Shown: in pieces, positions 26,402 to 35,257 of the stretch
Numbering within the stretch: position 1 is the stretch's first letter
Layout of the letters: each line of letters opens with the position of its first letter
Origin: Bacteroidota bacterium
GTDB taxonomy: Bacteria; Bacteroidota; Bacteroidia; Cytophagales; Cyclobacteriaceae
Length of the DNA stretch: 64,000 bases
Reading direction: 5' to 3'
Assembly (NCBI GenBank): GCA_018267275.1
Contig: JAFDYV010000004.1
Location: 434,001-498,000 of the forward strand
Notes under the pieces: model-generated
Seen by the model: the letters and a program-made list of their open reading frames with translations, nothing else
What the model was told of the DNA's origin: nothing
Database searches by the model: none
Translations under genes and position numbers: made by a program

Positions 26402-28984
26402 CTATAATCTAGGATCAATCTCTTCACTCTCTAAAGCCAACACTCCAAACACACATTCGTGTACTTTCCTCAGCGGTTCTTTTCTGACAAACCTCTCCAA
26501 GGATTCAACCCCTAGGGCAAACTCTCTCAAAGCAAGTGATCGTTTTCCAGACAGTCCTCTATTCTTAAGTCTTGTCATATTCTCCGGAGCAGAATACTCA
26601 GGCCCGTAGATAATACGAAGATACTCTTTACCCCTGCATTTGATAGCCGGTTGAACAAGTCCTTTCTTTCCAGTGGTGACAAAATCGTAAGGTTTTATAA
26701 CCATTCCCTCCCCTCCTTTTTCGGTCAGGTTAGTCCACCAACTCACGACTTCGCTGATGCCAGCCTCGTCATTGACTTCAATAATTTTATGAGGTGTTAC
26801 CAAAAACATTTGACGATCTTGTTCGCAGATCAAACTGATCTCTTGCATATGCCACGCATGATCTTTATCTGTATGCACCGCACCTTCTGTGGCCAGTATG
26901 TGAAAAGGTGCAAGCTTATAATCATCCACTCCATTTACCGGCCAACAGTAATTTCGGTAGGCATCCGTGTAATCGGCTATCATCTCTTTTTTGGAAGAAT
27001 ACATTTGCAACAACTCTTTGATACCTTCGATTTTTCTGTTAGCTGTTTGATTTAAAACATCTACCACATTGACCAATGCCGCAGAAGCCGCTGACCCAAC
27101 AGAAGCATATTGATCTTTTAACAATGCTTGCGCTTTGGCTGACCAGGGCATCAACTCCGCATCCAAACAAACCCAATCGGTATTGAATTTTTCCCAGAAG
27201 TTAGCATTCGTTAAAGCCTTGTTAACTCGATCTATGAATTGGGTTTCAAGTTCGCTGTCGGCAAAGAAGTTCCTTCCTGTTCTAGTATAACAAACTCCTA
27301 TTCCTTCATTCTCAATACCGAACCGAGTGCGAACCGTTTCTTCATTTTTGCAAATGATCAGAATAGTCCGTGAACCCATGTGCTTTTCTTCGCACACTAC
27401 CTTTTCAACACCCTGACTTTTGAAATATTTTAAAGCTTCAATCGGATGCTCAAGGTACCCGGCCAAGTCACTTGTCTCAGAAGGTGACATGGTGGGAGGC
27501 AAATAGATCAACCACTTTGGGTTTAACGCAAAGCGACTCATCACTTCTAATGCTGCAATGGAGTTTTCCTCTCGTACGGTAACATTATTTCTCAGCCTCG
27601 TGCTGATAATTCGTTTGCCGATCACATCATCAATATCCAGTACATCATCGTGCTCATGCTGATGACTAAGCACTACATCTGCTTTCCAGTTCAATGGTCT
27701 GGCAGGCTCGGCATAGACTTGCTTCGCTTCAACAGAAACAAGTTCTTCTTCAGGATAACGTAAGGCAGACAACTTTCCTCCAAATACACACCCTGTATCA
27801 ATGTCAATAGTTCTGTTTAACCATTGTGCTTCGGGCACAGGGGTATGACCGTAAACAACCATAGCTTTTCCCCTATACTCAGACGCCCAATTGAAACGAA
27901 CAGGTAATCCAAACTCATCGGTTTCGCCAGTCGTTTCGCCAAACATGCAAAACGATCTCACTGCTCCACTCCCTCTGCCCTGCATTTCTTCTTTCAATCC
28001 CGCATGGGCAACAACCAATCTGCCATTATCAAACACGTAGTGACTCACCAGACCATATAGAAAGTCTTTAAGCTGATTTATGAAGTGCGCATTCTCTCCC
28101 TTTAACTGCTCAACTGTTAAAGCCAGACCGTGTTTCAACTGCACATCCTTTCCGTTCAAGTACTTTTGTAGCTTCATGTCATGATTTCCAGGTACACAAA
28201 AAGCTGCTCCTGAGTTAACCATACTCATTACCAATTTCAGCACAGATGGAGAATCTGGTCCTCTATCGACCAAATCTCCAAGGAAAATTGCTTTCCTGCC
28301 TTCGGGAGTTTCAACGTTGAAGCCATAATTTCCTTGACCTTCATCGGTGCGATTTATAGTATATCCAAGCTTGGTCAATAATTCTGTCAATTCCGTAAAG
28401 CAACCGTGAACATCACCAATGATGTCGAATGGCCCTTTAACATCTTTTTTGTCGTTGTAGAGCTTTTCTCTCTTTATACCTGTGATCGATTCAATTTCCT
28501 CAACTGAGTCCAAAACAAAAATGTGTCTGAAGCCTTCACTTTTAAGATGCTTGATTGATCTTCTGAGTTGCGACCGTTGGTGACGAGTAACATGTTTTCC
28601 AAAGTTTCTATCGGGTCTGTTTGCGTTTCTTTCCTCGCATACTTTCTCAGGGACGTCTAACACAATAGCTACCGGAAGGCAATGATAATTCTTAGCCAAT
28701 TGAACCAATGGCTTTCTTGCTTCCGGTTGAACATTCGTTGCATCCACAACGGTAAGCAATCCATTTTTTAATCGCTTGGAAGCAATAAAATGCAATAACT
28801 CAAAAGCATCATCGGTGGCAGCCTGATTATTATCATCATCTGATACAATGCCCCTGCATTTATCTGAAGAAAGGACCTCGGTTTCCTTAAAATGCTTTTT
28901 AGCAAAGGAAGACTTTCCAGAGCCTGAAATTCCAATCAGAACAACTAAAGAGAGTTCAGGTATTTTTATTTCAGTGTTATTCAT
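26402..28984 (-). CDS. pnkp: polynucleotide kinase-phosphatase-ligase (bacterial RNA repair enzyme)
   Basis: Three catalytic modules in 860 residues. The 5'-OH kinase has the P-loop GISGSGKS (18-25) and RNANRPDRNFG. The 2',3'-phosphatase of the metallophosphoesterase type has GDVHG (190-194), GDLVDRGP (236-243), GNHD (266-269), AHAG (327-330) and YGH (378-380). The adenylyltransferase/ligase carries the nucleotidyl lysine in EKHMGSR (Lys534). This is the full Clostridium thermocellum-type Pnkp architecture, which heals and seals broken RNA and depends on Hen1 for ligation. The start overlaps the hen1 end by 8 bases, as expected for subunits of one complex. Confidence 0.96.
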   Translation of the reverse strand: MNNTEIKIPELSLVVLIGISGSGKSSFAKKHFKETEVLSSDKCRGIVSDDDNNQAATDDAFELLHFIASKRLKNGLLTVVDATNVQPEARKPLVQLAKNYHCLPVAIVLDVPEKVCEERNANRPDRNFGKHVTRHQRSQLRRSIKHLKSEGFRHIFVLDSVEEIESITGIKREKLYNDKKDVKGPFDIIGDVHGCFTELTELLTKLGYTINRTDEGQGNYGFNVETPEGRKAIFLGDLVDRGPDSPSVLKLVMSMVNSGAAFCVPGNHDMKLQKYLNGKDVQLKHGLALTVEQLKGENAHFINQLKDFLYGLVSHYVFDNGRLVVAHAGLKEEMQGRGSGAVRSFCMFGETTGETDEFGLPVRFNWASEYRGKAMVVYGHTPVPEAQWLNRTIDIDTGCVFGGKLSALRYPEEELVSVEAKQVYAEPARPLNWKADVVLSHQHEHDDVLDIDDVIGKRIISTRLRNNVTVREENSIAALEVMSRFALNPKWLIYLPPTMSPSETSDLAGYLEHPIEALKYFKSQGVEKVVCEEKHMGSRTILIICKNEETVRTRFGIENEGIGVCYTRTGRNFFADSELETQFIDRVNKALTNANFWEKFNTDWVCLDAELMPWSAKAQALLKDQYASVGSAASAALVNVVDVLNQTANRKIEGIKELLQMYSSKKEMIADYTDAYRNYCWPVNGVDDYKLAPFHILATEGAVHTDKDHAWHMQEISLICEQDRQMFLVTPHKIIEVNDEAGISEVVSWWTNLTEKGGEGMVIKPYDFVTTGKKGLVQPAIKCRGKEYLRIIYGPEYSAPENMTRLKNRGLSGKRSLALREFALGVESLERFVRKEPLRKVHECVFGVLALESEEIDPRL

Positions 28985-30380
28985 TTGTAATCAAATTAAA
29001 AACCGCCATTTGAGAAGGGGCTCCTACCTTTTCAACTACATCTCCGATGGGCCTAAGCAAAACTTTGTATCCATTTCTTTCGGCCACTTGATTTGCCCAA
29101 GATTCAAATTCGTTTCTTGTCCACTCAAACCGGTGATCAGCATGTCGCATTTGCCCTGCTTCCATGTTCTCGAAAAGATCGTTATACTCTCGGTTTGGGG
29201 TTGTGAGCACAACTGTCTTGGGTTGCGCAAACTCAAAGACTACACGTTCAAAAGCCTTTAATCTATTTGGGTCAAGGTGTTCAATTACTTCTACAATGGC
29301 AGCCGCATCAAAACCCTGAAGTCTTTTGTCGCGATACGTTAATGCTCCTTGCATCAATTCAATTCTTTCCTTCTGTTTAGGAGCCATTTCCTGAACGCGA
29401 AGCCGATCACTTGCTTTCTCCAATTCCCGGAAGGAAACATCTACCCCTAAGACTTTCTGAAATTGCTTTTCTCTCAAAAGCATTCTCAGGAGTTTTCCCT
29501 CGCCACATCCTAAATCAACTATAGTCTTTGCATCTGAACTGATAAGCTCGTCTAAAACAACTTTCAGTCTTTTGTAATGCAACGTTTCCTTTACAATATC
29601 ACTCTGTCCCTCGTCAGAATCTTCTTTTTCAATCATTTCATCACCTTCCAATAATCTACTCAAAGCATTTCGAGTCAATCCTCCGATACCTTTTAAATAG
29701 CGTTTCGTGATTTGTTCCTTTTCAGGATGATCTTTTAGCCAGCCCTTCCCCTTTTCCAAAAGCTTTTCAACTTCATGTTGTCCAACCCAGTAATGCTTTT
29801 CATTATCGAGCGCAGGAATCAAAACATACAAGTGCGAAAGCAAGTCTTTGAGTTTGAAATTGCCGGAAATGTTTAGTGTAAAATATTTACTCATTCCCCA
29901 CTCGGTGAACTTACTATCCAACTCATGCCTTTCGAGGTTTACTTGATACCCCAAGGGCTCAAATAATTTCCGAATCAAAATCTCTCCTCCTTTTGGAGCT
30001 GGCAAAACTGAAATCTCGACTTCAAAAGGCATGATCCGATCAACCAGTTCCGGATGCTTATTGCATGTTCCGTTCATAGCCGTTGAAAATGTCTTTGATA
30101 TAGCTACGCTCATAAAAGAAGAAGCCACATAAGGCCTATCATTTACATAGTGTCCCAATGAAAATGAATCATCACCATTCCTTCCGGAATTTCTGACCAA
30201 GCCTATCGGATCAATATCTAATAACAATGCCACTGTACACCGAGCCTCCGTAGCTTCAGGGTAAAAAACATGCGCTTTGCCATTCGACAACTCTACGGCC
30301 TGCAGTTTTTCCGGATGCTTGTGCAACAAGTGACTAAGATCAGTTGTCGGAGTGTGAGTAGTAGATATCTTTAAAAGCAT
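28977..30380 (-). CDS. hen1: 3'-terminal RNA ribose 2'-O-methyltransferase Hen1
   Basis: A bacterial Hen1 of 467 residues. The N-terminal half (1-245) is the Hen1-L domain that activates the Pnkp ligase. The C-terminal half is a SAM methyltransferase with VDLGCGEGKLL (288-298). The Hen1-specific metal site is E-x-x-E-H (Glu364, Glu367, His368) plus His416 in RHADHRFEWT. It methylates the 2'-OH of the 3' end at a break so that the sealed RNA resists re-cleavage by the same ribotoxin. It lies upstream of pnkp with an 8-base overlap. Confidence 0.96.
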   Translation of the reverse strand: MLLKISTTHTPTTDLSHLLHKHPEKLQAVELSNGKAHVFYPEATEARCTVALLLDIDPIGLVRNSGRNGDDSFSLGHYVNDRPYVASSFMSVAISKTFSTAMNGTCNKHPELVDRIMPFEVEISVLPAPKGGEILIRKLFEPLGYQVNLERHELDSKFTEWGMSKYFTLNISGNFKLKDLLSHLYVLIPALDNEKHYWVGQHEVEKLLEKGKGWLKDHPEKEQITKRYLKGIGGLTRNALSRLLEGDEMIEKEDSDEGQSDIVKETLHYKRLKVVLDELISSDAKTIVDLGCGEGKLLRMLLREKQFQKVLGVDVSFRELEKASDRLRVQEMAPKQKERIELMQGALTYRDKRLQGFDAAAIVEVIEHLDPNRLKAFERVVFEFAQPKTVVLTTPNREYNDLFENMEAGQMRHADHRFEWTRNEFESWANQVAERNGYKVLLRPIGDVVEKVGAPSQMAVFNLITNE

Positions 30381-30408
30381 GATCTATTTTTTCTGTTTTC
30401 TGACTTCT

Positions 30409-30972
30409 TTATTTCCAAAACTTCCACCATCCTTTAGAGTTGTTTGCGGTAGTTACTTCTGCGCTAAACTCTAAACGAGGCATACGCCTGAATGATGAAA
30501 TTTTAAATTCGGAGTTTTTGCTCTCTTCCACTAATATTTCCTGAAGAAGTTCTGCCGCCTCTTTTTTTAAAGACTCAATTACACTTTGCTTTCCCATTCT
30601 ATAGTACTCCGCATCCTCTAATTCATATATGTAATATCCCAAGCCTTGAATACATGGAACTTCATCATATCCCATTGTGTAAAAATCATTCAAAATCCTG
30701 TCTCTGGTTTCTCGGCCATCGATCAAATCCTGAAGATTTGTCTTCACTTTCCAAAGCATGAATTCTTCTTTATCAAAATACTTCAAAAAGGTACTCTTAA
30801 ATTCGTACCTGGCTCCTTTTTGGTTGTAGTTAAAAGTAAAGAGCTCAAGAATACAATCCTGATTTAGTTTGCCCAATAAGTGCTCTTGACTGTATAGCCA
30901 GGACTCGAATTCCGTCAATGACAGGTGATCCTCAATTGTCATTAATATCTTATTCTTTACTTCCTGTTCCAT
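30409..30972 (-). CDS. first gene of the RNA repair operon, unknown function (187 aa)
   Basis: The N-terminal 90 residues (IEDHLSLTEFESWLYSQEHLL, ILELFTFNYNQKGARYEFKSTF) resemble short helical proteins with an EFExWxY motif that I recall from immunity or SMI1-like contexts; this is a weak memory-based link. The middle is YDEVPCIQGLGYYIYELEDAEYY. The C-terminus ends in a basic, aromatic WWKFWK. It lies 28 bases upstream of hen1 and is the promoter-proximal gene, so it is part of the system by position. No catalytic motif is seen. Confidence 0.7.
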   Translation of the reverse strand: MEQEVKNKILMTIEDHLSLTEFESWLYSQEHLLGKLNQDCILELFTFNYNQKGARYEFKSTFLKYFDKEEFMLWKVKTNLQDLIDGRETRDRILNDFYTMGYDEVPCIQGLGYYIYELEDAEYYRMGKQSVIESLKKEAAELLQEILVEESKNSEFKISSFRRMPRLEFSAEVTTANNSKGWWKFWK

Positions 30973-31000
30973 ATCTGGTTAAGTCCTTTCTGTTTCAAAA

Positions 31001-31027
31001 CCACCCCTTCACGTCACGAAGGGGTGG
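31001..31027 (-). promoter_or_regulatory. leader hairpin of the RNA repair operon
   Basis: A perfect 10-bp inverted repeat, ccaccccttc (31001-31010), loop acgtcac, gaaggggtgg (31018-31027), lies 29-55 bases upstream of the first repair gene. It could be an operator or a hairpin in the mRNA leader. There is no T tract, so it is not a terminator in this direction. Confidence 0.5.
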
Positions 31028-31043
31028 GTAGCTTTTAACCGCT

Positions 31044-31129
31044 TATCAACCTCGATTGATAGGTCAAAGGTGGGTATCAACTACGCAGTCTTTTTGCGTA
31101 GTCAGTTAAAATTTTCATTACTTTATCAA
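31044..31129. promoter_or_regulatory. putative WYL-regulator operator region between the repair operon and its regulator
   Basis: TATCAA-N6-TTGATA forms a palindrome at 31044-31061. The half-site TATCAA recurs at 31075-31080 and 31124-31129. A second perfect inverted repeat, actacgca (31080-31087) and tgcgtagt (31095-31102), lies between them. The segment sits between divergent start codons (30972 and 31142). Repeated half-sites in a divergent control region are typical of an autoregulating DNA-binding protein. The binding protein is inferred to be the WYL protein. Confidence 0.5.
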
Positions 31130-31141
31130 TTATTTCTTACT

Positions 31142-32161
31142 ATGCCAGTTACTAGAAATGCATTAATACGCTACCGAACCATAGATAACTGTCTGAAAAA
31201 CAGGCAAAAAAGATGGACTTTAGAGGATTTAATTGCCGCCTGCTCAGAAGCGCTTTATGAATATGAGGGTATCGACAAAGGGGTCAGCACCCGGACCATT
31301 CAAATGGATATACAATTAATGCGAAGTGATAAACTTGGATACAACGCGCCCATTGTGGTCCTGGAAAAGAAATACTACACCTATGAAGATCCTGACTACT
31401 CTATTACAAACAACCCGTTGTCGAAGGGGGACTTAAACAAGCTTACTGAAGTGGTGGACATCCTTCGACATTTCAAGGGATTCTCTCACTTCCATGAAAT
31501 GGTTGGTATGATTCAACGCTTAGAAGACAAAGTATGTGCAGCCAAGAGTAAGGGAAAGTCAATTATTCACCTCGAAACGAACGAGGGCCTTCGGGGTATT
31601 GAGTTCATTGATGAAGTCTATCAATCGATCAGGAGGAAACAGGTTATTGAGTTGACCTATCAATCTTTTAAGGCAAGGACTCCAAACGTTTTTAACTTCC
31701 ATGCTTATCTATTGAAAGAATATCGAAATCGTTGGTTTGTATTAGGAAGAAAGAGCAGTAAAGAACCATTAGTTACGCTGGCACTTGATAGAATAAAGGA
31801 GATGAAAATCTTGCCCAGCCTTGCATACATTGAGAATTCAGAATTTGATGCTGACGAGTATTATAAAGATGTTATTGGAGTCACTGTAAATGAAGGCAAT
31901 CGACCGCAGATTGTGCACTTGGCTATCGACCGAAAAAATGCGCCTTATGTGATAACAAAGCCTCTTCACCGAACTCAAAAGATTGTTGCAAAATCAAGTG
32001 ATGGAATTGAAGTTACGTTAGAAGTAATTCTTAACTATGAACTGGAACGAGAAATACTTGGATTTGGCGATTCAATTGTTGTATTGAAACCACAACGGTT
32101 AAGAGAACGAATTGAGAAAAGGCTAGAATTGGCTTCTTCTAAGTATCGAGACAGTAAATAA
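31142..32161 (+). CDS. WYL-domain helix-turn-helix transcriptional regulator
   Basis: A 339-residue regulator. The N-terminal winged-helix region reads ALIRYRTIDNCLKNRQKRWTLEDLIAACSEAL and STRTIQMDIQLMR. The WYL domain starts near residue 175 (VIELTYQSFKARTP, then FHAYLLKEYRNRWFVLGRK), with a C-terminal extension (WCX-like) to the end. WYL domains bind nucleic acids or nucleotide ligands and often control defence and repair loci. The frame is open from a GTG at 31070; the ATG at 31142 is chosen because the conserved domain begins there. It is divergent from the Pnkp-Hen1 operon and is its likely regulator. Confidence 0.88.
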   Translation: MPVTRNALIRYRTIDNCLKNRQKRWTLEDLIAACSEALYEYEGIDKGVSTRTIQMDIQLMRSDKLGYNAPIVVLEKKYYTYEDPDYSITNNPLSKGDLNKLTEVVDILRHFKGFSHFHEMVGMIQRLEDKVCAAKSKGKSIIHLETNEGLRGIEFIDEVYQSIRRKQVIELTYQSFKARTPNVFNFHAYLLKEYRNRWFVLGRKSSKEPLVTLALDRIKEMKILPSLAYIENSEFDADEYYKDVIGVTVNEGNRPQIVHLAIDRKNAPYVITKPLHRTQKIVAKSSDGIEVTLEVILNYELEREILGFGDSIVVLKPQRLRERIEKRLELASSKYRDSK

Positions 32162-32196
32162 TTAAGTTTGGAAAACTATTCAGTAAATAGTTAAAC

Positions 32197-33663
32197 GTGT
32201 CAACCTCCCTCCACCGCCAACTCGGTCTTCTCTCCCTCACGGCCACGGGCATCTGCTCGATGGTGGGGGCGTCAATTTACGTGGTGCCGTTTATGGTGCA
32301 GCGGCATGTGCCGGGCATTCATTCGTATGTATGGGCGGCTTTTTTGTTTGCAGCACTGCCCGCGTTGATGGCGGCTTTTGCCTATGCGATACTGGCCTCG
32401 GCCATGCCGCGCGCGGGTGGCAGCTATGTGTATGTCAGTCGTGGGTTGCATCCGTACCTTGGGTTTGTGGCGAGCTTCTCTCAATGGTTTGGTTTGTGTG
32501 TGGCCATTGGCGCGGTGTCGTATGTCATCGTGCCGTTTGTGCGCGATGTGTTGATTGCGCTTAAGCTCAAGGAAGCAGCCACTTTCATTATGCTGCCCAA
32601 CGCGCGTTTGGTGCTGGCGCTTGCACTGCTGTGGAGTTTTGTGTGGGTAAACATCAAAGGCGTGGGCGCGTACGAAAAAACACTGCTGCCGCTGATGGCA
32701 TTGATGTTTTTGTTGGGCGGTGTGGTGATTGTGCTCGGAGTGATTTACAATCAACAAGATTTTGCAAACGCACTGCAAATGCAAAACAAAACTGTTCCAC
32801 AAATATCCGATTCTTTTGATTGGCGTTCGTTCTTGGCGGCTTCGGCCATTTTGTTTTCCAGCTTCATCGGTTTCGATTCGATTGCGCAGGCGGGGGGAGA
32901 GGCGAAAGAACCGCAAAAACTTTTGCCGCGTGCCATTGGCCTGGCCGTGGTGGTGGTGGGATTATTTTACTTTTTATTTACGTCATCTGTCTACCACATG
33001 GTGCCGTGGCAATTTGTGACCACCGAGGCACAACACCAAGATGTGACTGCGCCCGGATTACTTGCCAGTGTAGTTCCGGGTTGGTTAATCATTTGGATTG
33101 TGGCCGGTGCCGCCATCGCCTTGACCAATGATTTGCCCGCCATGTTGCTTTCGGTTTCACGATTGCTCTTCGCGTGGTCTGCAGATGGCATTTTCCCGAA
33201 AAGCCTGACAGTGGTACACACCAAATACAAGACTCCCCATCGTGCTATCTTAGTAAGCGGACTGGTGGCCACAGGCGGCATTGTGGGCTGTTACCTCGCT
33301 GCCGACTTTTTTATGGGCGTTGATGTGCTCGTGATTGCCATGCTGTTCAACTTTTTGCTGATGTGTGTTACAGTTCTCACGATACACTACGTGAATGCTC
33401 CACTCGGTGCGCAGATAAAGGTGTTGTCTTCAAAACCGTTGCAACGGGTCATCGCCCTGATGGGCATTACACTGATTTTGCTTTTTTTGGTAATTCACGT
33501 GCAACGCGACTTGGCGCAGCCACAACCGCATTGGTATTTTCATTCCACCTATGTGTGGCTGGTAGTGATGACACTTGGCTCAATTATTTTTTGGCGCGAG
33601 TACCTGCGTTTGAAAAAGACCAGCGATGTGAAAAAACTTTTTAAACAACTTCCCCCAGAATGA
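32197..33663 (+). CDS. APC-superfamily amino-acid permease (488 aa)
   Basis: A membrane transporter with 12 or more hydrophobic helices. The helix-1 motif is GICSMVGASIYVVPFM, and helix 6 is SSFIGFDSIAQAGGEAKEPQKLLPRA. It starts at a GTG (32197). The stop overlaps the ATG of the aldo/keto reductase-RidA gene (ATGA), so the pair is translationally coupled and the substrate may be metabolised by the fusion enzyme. The substrate is unknown. Confidence 0.87.
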   Translation: MSTSLHRQLGLLSLTATGICSMVGASIYVVPFMVQRHVPGIHSYVWAAFLFAALPALMAAFAYAILASAMPRAGGSYVYVSRGLHPYLGFVASFSQWFGLCVAIGAVSYVIVPFVRDVLIALKLKEAATFIMLPNARLVLALALLWSFVWVNIKGVGAYEKTLLPLMALMFLLGGVVIVLGVIYNQQDFANALQMQNKTVPQISDSFDWRSFLAASAILFSSFIGFDSIAQAGGEAKEPQKLLPRAIGLAVVVVGLFYFLFTSSVYHMVPWQFVTTEAQHQDVTAPGLLASVVPGWLIIWIVAGAAIALTNDLPAMLLSVSRLLFAWSADGIFPKSLTVVHTKYKTPHRAILVSGLVATGGIVGCYLAADFFMGVDVLVIAMLFNFLLMCVTVLTIHYVNAPLGAQIKVLSSKPLQRVIALMGITLILLFLVIHVQRDLAQPQPHWYFHSTYVWLVVMTLGSIIFWREYLRLKKTSDVKKLFKQLPPE

Positions 33664-35090
33664 CAACCCAACTCGGCAGTTTAGAAATTTGTCAGGTAAT
33701 AAATGGTTTGTGGCAGATTGCCGACAGAGAACGGCACGCTGCCCTCAACCCGCGCGAGGCCGCCAGCTCGCTGTTGCCTTACGTAGAAGCCGGCCTCACC
33801 TCGTTCGACATGGCCGACCACTATGGTTCATCAGAAGAAATTGTGGGCTGGTTTAAAAAATTGTATCCAAAGCATCCCATCCAAGCACTGACCAAGTGGG
33901 TGCCTGAACCCGGGCCCATTTCAAAAGATACGGTTCGTGCCGCAGTGCAGCGAGCATTGAAAAGATTGCAAAGCGAACAACTTGACTTGATGCAGTTCCA
34001 TGCCTGGAGTTATGCAGACCCGAGTTGGCTCGATGGGCTCTTTTTCTTGAACGAGCTAAAACAGGAAGGCCTCATCCGCGAATTGGGTGTCACCAATTTC
34101 GATACCGCTCACCTGCGTGTGGCGGTGAAAAGCGGAATACCGATAGTGAGCAATCAAGTTTGCTTTTCACTCCTCGATCAACGTGCGGCTCATGAAATGA
34201 CCGACTTCTGCTTGCATGCCGATGTAAAACTGCTGGCGTTCGGCACCTTGGCGGGAGGATTTCTTTCTGAGCGATGGCTGGGCAAACCCGAGCCCGTGAT
34301 GAACGAATCACTCACTTGGTCACAAATGAAATACAAACGCTTCATCGATACCGCGGGCGGATGGGCCGAGTTTCAATCGGTGCTGAGTTTCTTGCAACAA
34401 TTGGCGCTGAAAAAACAAACTTCCATTGCCACGTTAGCATCGCACTCAATTTTGCAACAAGCAGCTTGCGGAGCCGTGATTGTGGGCACGCGGTTGGAGA
34501 AGACAGATGCGCTGCCGCAAACAAAAGAAATCATGGATGTATTTCTGTCGGATGCAGAAAAAGAAGAAGTGAGCGAAGCGGTTTCGGGCTTGCAAAAAAT
34601 ACCGGGCGATTGTGGTGACGAATACCGAAAGCCGCCTTTCTTAACTGCCTCTGGCGACTTGAGCCATCACGTGAAAAATTTCCCGAAGCCATATCCTATC
34701 AAAACGGACGCACAACACCGCGAGCATGCCCTAAGCGGCACGGTGTGGGAAGACCTTGCTGGTTTTAGTCGTGCCATCAAAAAAGGAAATCGCATTTTGA
34801 TTTCGGGGACTACGGCTACACACGGAAGTCGTGCCATTGGTGGCGATGACCCAACCGCACAAACACATTTCGTCATTGACAAGATTGAGGGAGCGCTGCA
34901 ATCATTGGGCGCTTCATTAGCAGATGTGGTGCGCACCCGAATCTTTATTCGCCACGTGCGCGATTGGGAAGCAGTCGCCCGCGCACACGGTGCGCGTTTC
35001 AAAGACATTCAACCTGCCAACACCATGGTGCGAGCCGATTTGATTGGCGATGAATATGTGGTGGAGATAGAAGCGGAGGCGGAGATTTGA
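33660..35090 (+). CDS. aldo/keto reductase fused to a RidA-family domain (476 aa)
   Basis: Residues 1-310 are an aldo/keto reductase barrel with the catalytic region FDMADHYGSSEE (Asp50, Tyr55), LDLMQFHAWSYADPSW and VTNFDT, and the coenzyme segment GAVIVGTRLEKTD. Residues about 345-476 are a RidA/YjgF domain (ILISGTTATHG, SLADVVRTRIFIRHV, VEIEAEAEI). The PAR motif whose arginine anchors substrate in active RidA imine deaminases is PAN here (Asn454), so this domain is probably not a classical imine deaminase. The fusion joins a carbonyl or imine reductase to a reactive-intermediate-binding domain. The upstream permease is coupled to it. Confidence 0.85.
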   Translation: MTTQLGSLEICQVINGLWQIADRERHAALNPREAASSLLPYVEAGLTSFDMADHYGSSEEIVGWFKKLYPKHPIQALTKWVPEPGPISKDTVRAAVQRALKRLQSEQLDLMQFHAWSYADPSWLDGLFFLNELKQEGLIRELGVTNFDTAHLRVAVKSGIPIVSNQVCFSLLDQRAAHEMTDFCLHADVKLLAFGTLAGGFLSERWLGKPEPVMNESLTWSQMKYKRFIDTAGGWAEFQSVLSFLQQLALKKQTSIATLASHSILQQAACGAVIVGTRLEKTDALPQTKEIMDVFLSDAEKEEVSEAVSGLQKIPGDCGDEYRKPPFLTASGDLSHHVKNFPKPYPIKTDAQHREHALSGTVWEDLAGFSRAIKKGNRILISGTTATHGSRAIGGDDPTAQTHFVIDKIEGALQSLGASLADVVRTRIFIRHVRDWEAVARAHGARFKDIQPANTMVRADLIGDEYVVEIEAEAEI

Positions 35091-35097
35091 ATAGTGC

Positions 35098-35171
35098 TAG
35101 CCACAGATGACACAGAAAAATACAAATAGCCGATACATTTCATTTGTGAAAATCTGCGAAATCTGTGGCTA
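35098..35171. repeat. intergenic inverted repeat with tagccacagat arms
   Basis: Perfect 11-base arms, tagccacagat (35098-35108) and atctgtggcta (35161-35171), enclose 52 A/T-rich bases that contain further imperfect copies (gacacaga, aaatctgcga). I recall near-identical sequences in intergenic regions of many unrelated bacteria. It fills most of the gap between the fusion enzyme gene and the sigma factor. Confidence 0.7.
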
Positions 35172-35257
35172 AAGTTCATATGACATCATTGAATCTTCAC
35201 TCGGCCTGTGACAATTCTTTAAATTGAGCGACTAATGAATTAAACGCTGCCGCTAAA

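Noticed and set aside
34650..34690. TCACGTGAAA in the aldo/keto reductase-RidA gene as a parS site
   Set aside because: Only half of the consensus is present and it lies in a well-conserved coding region.
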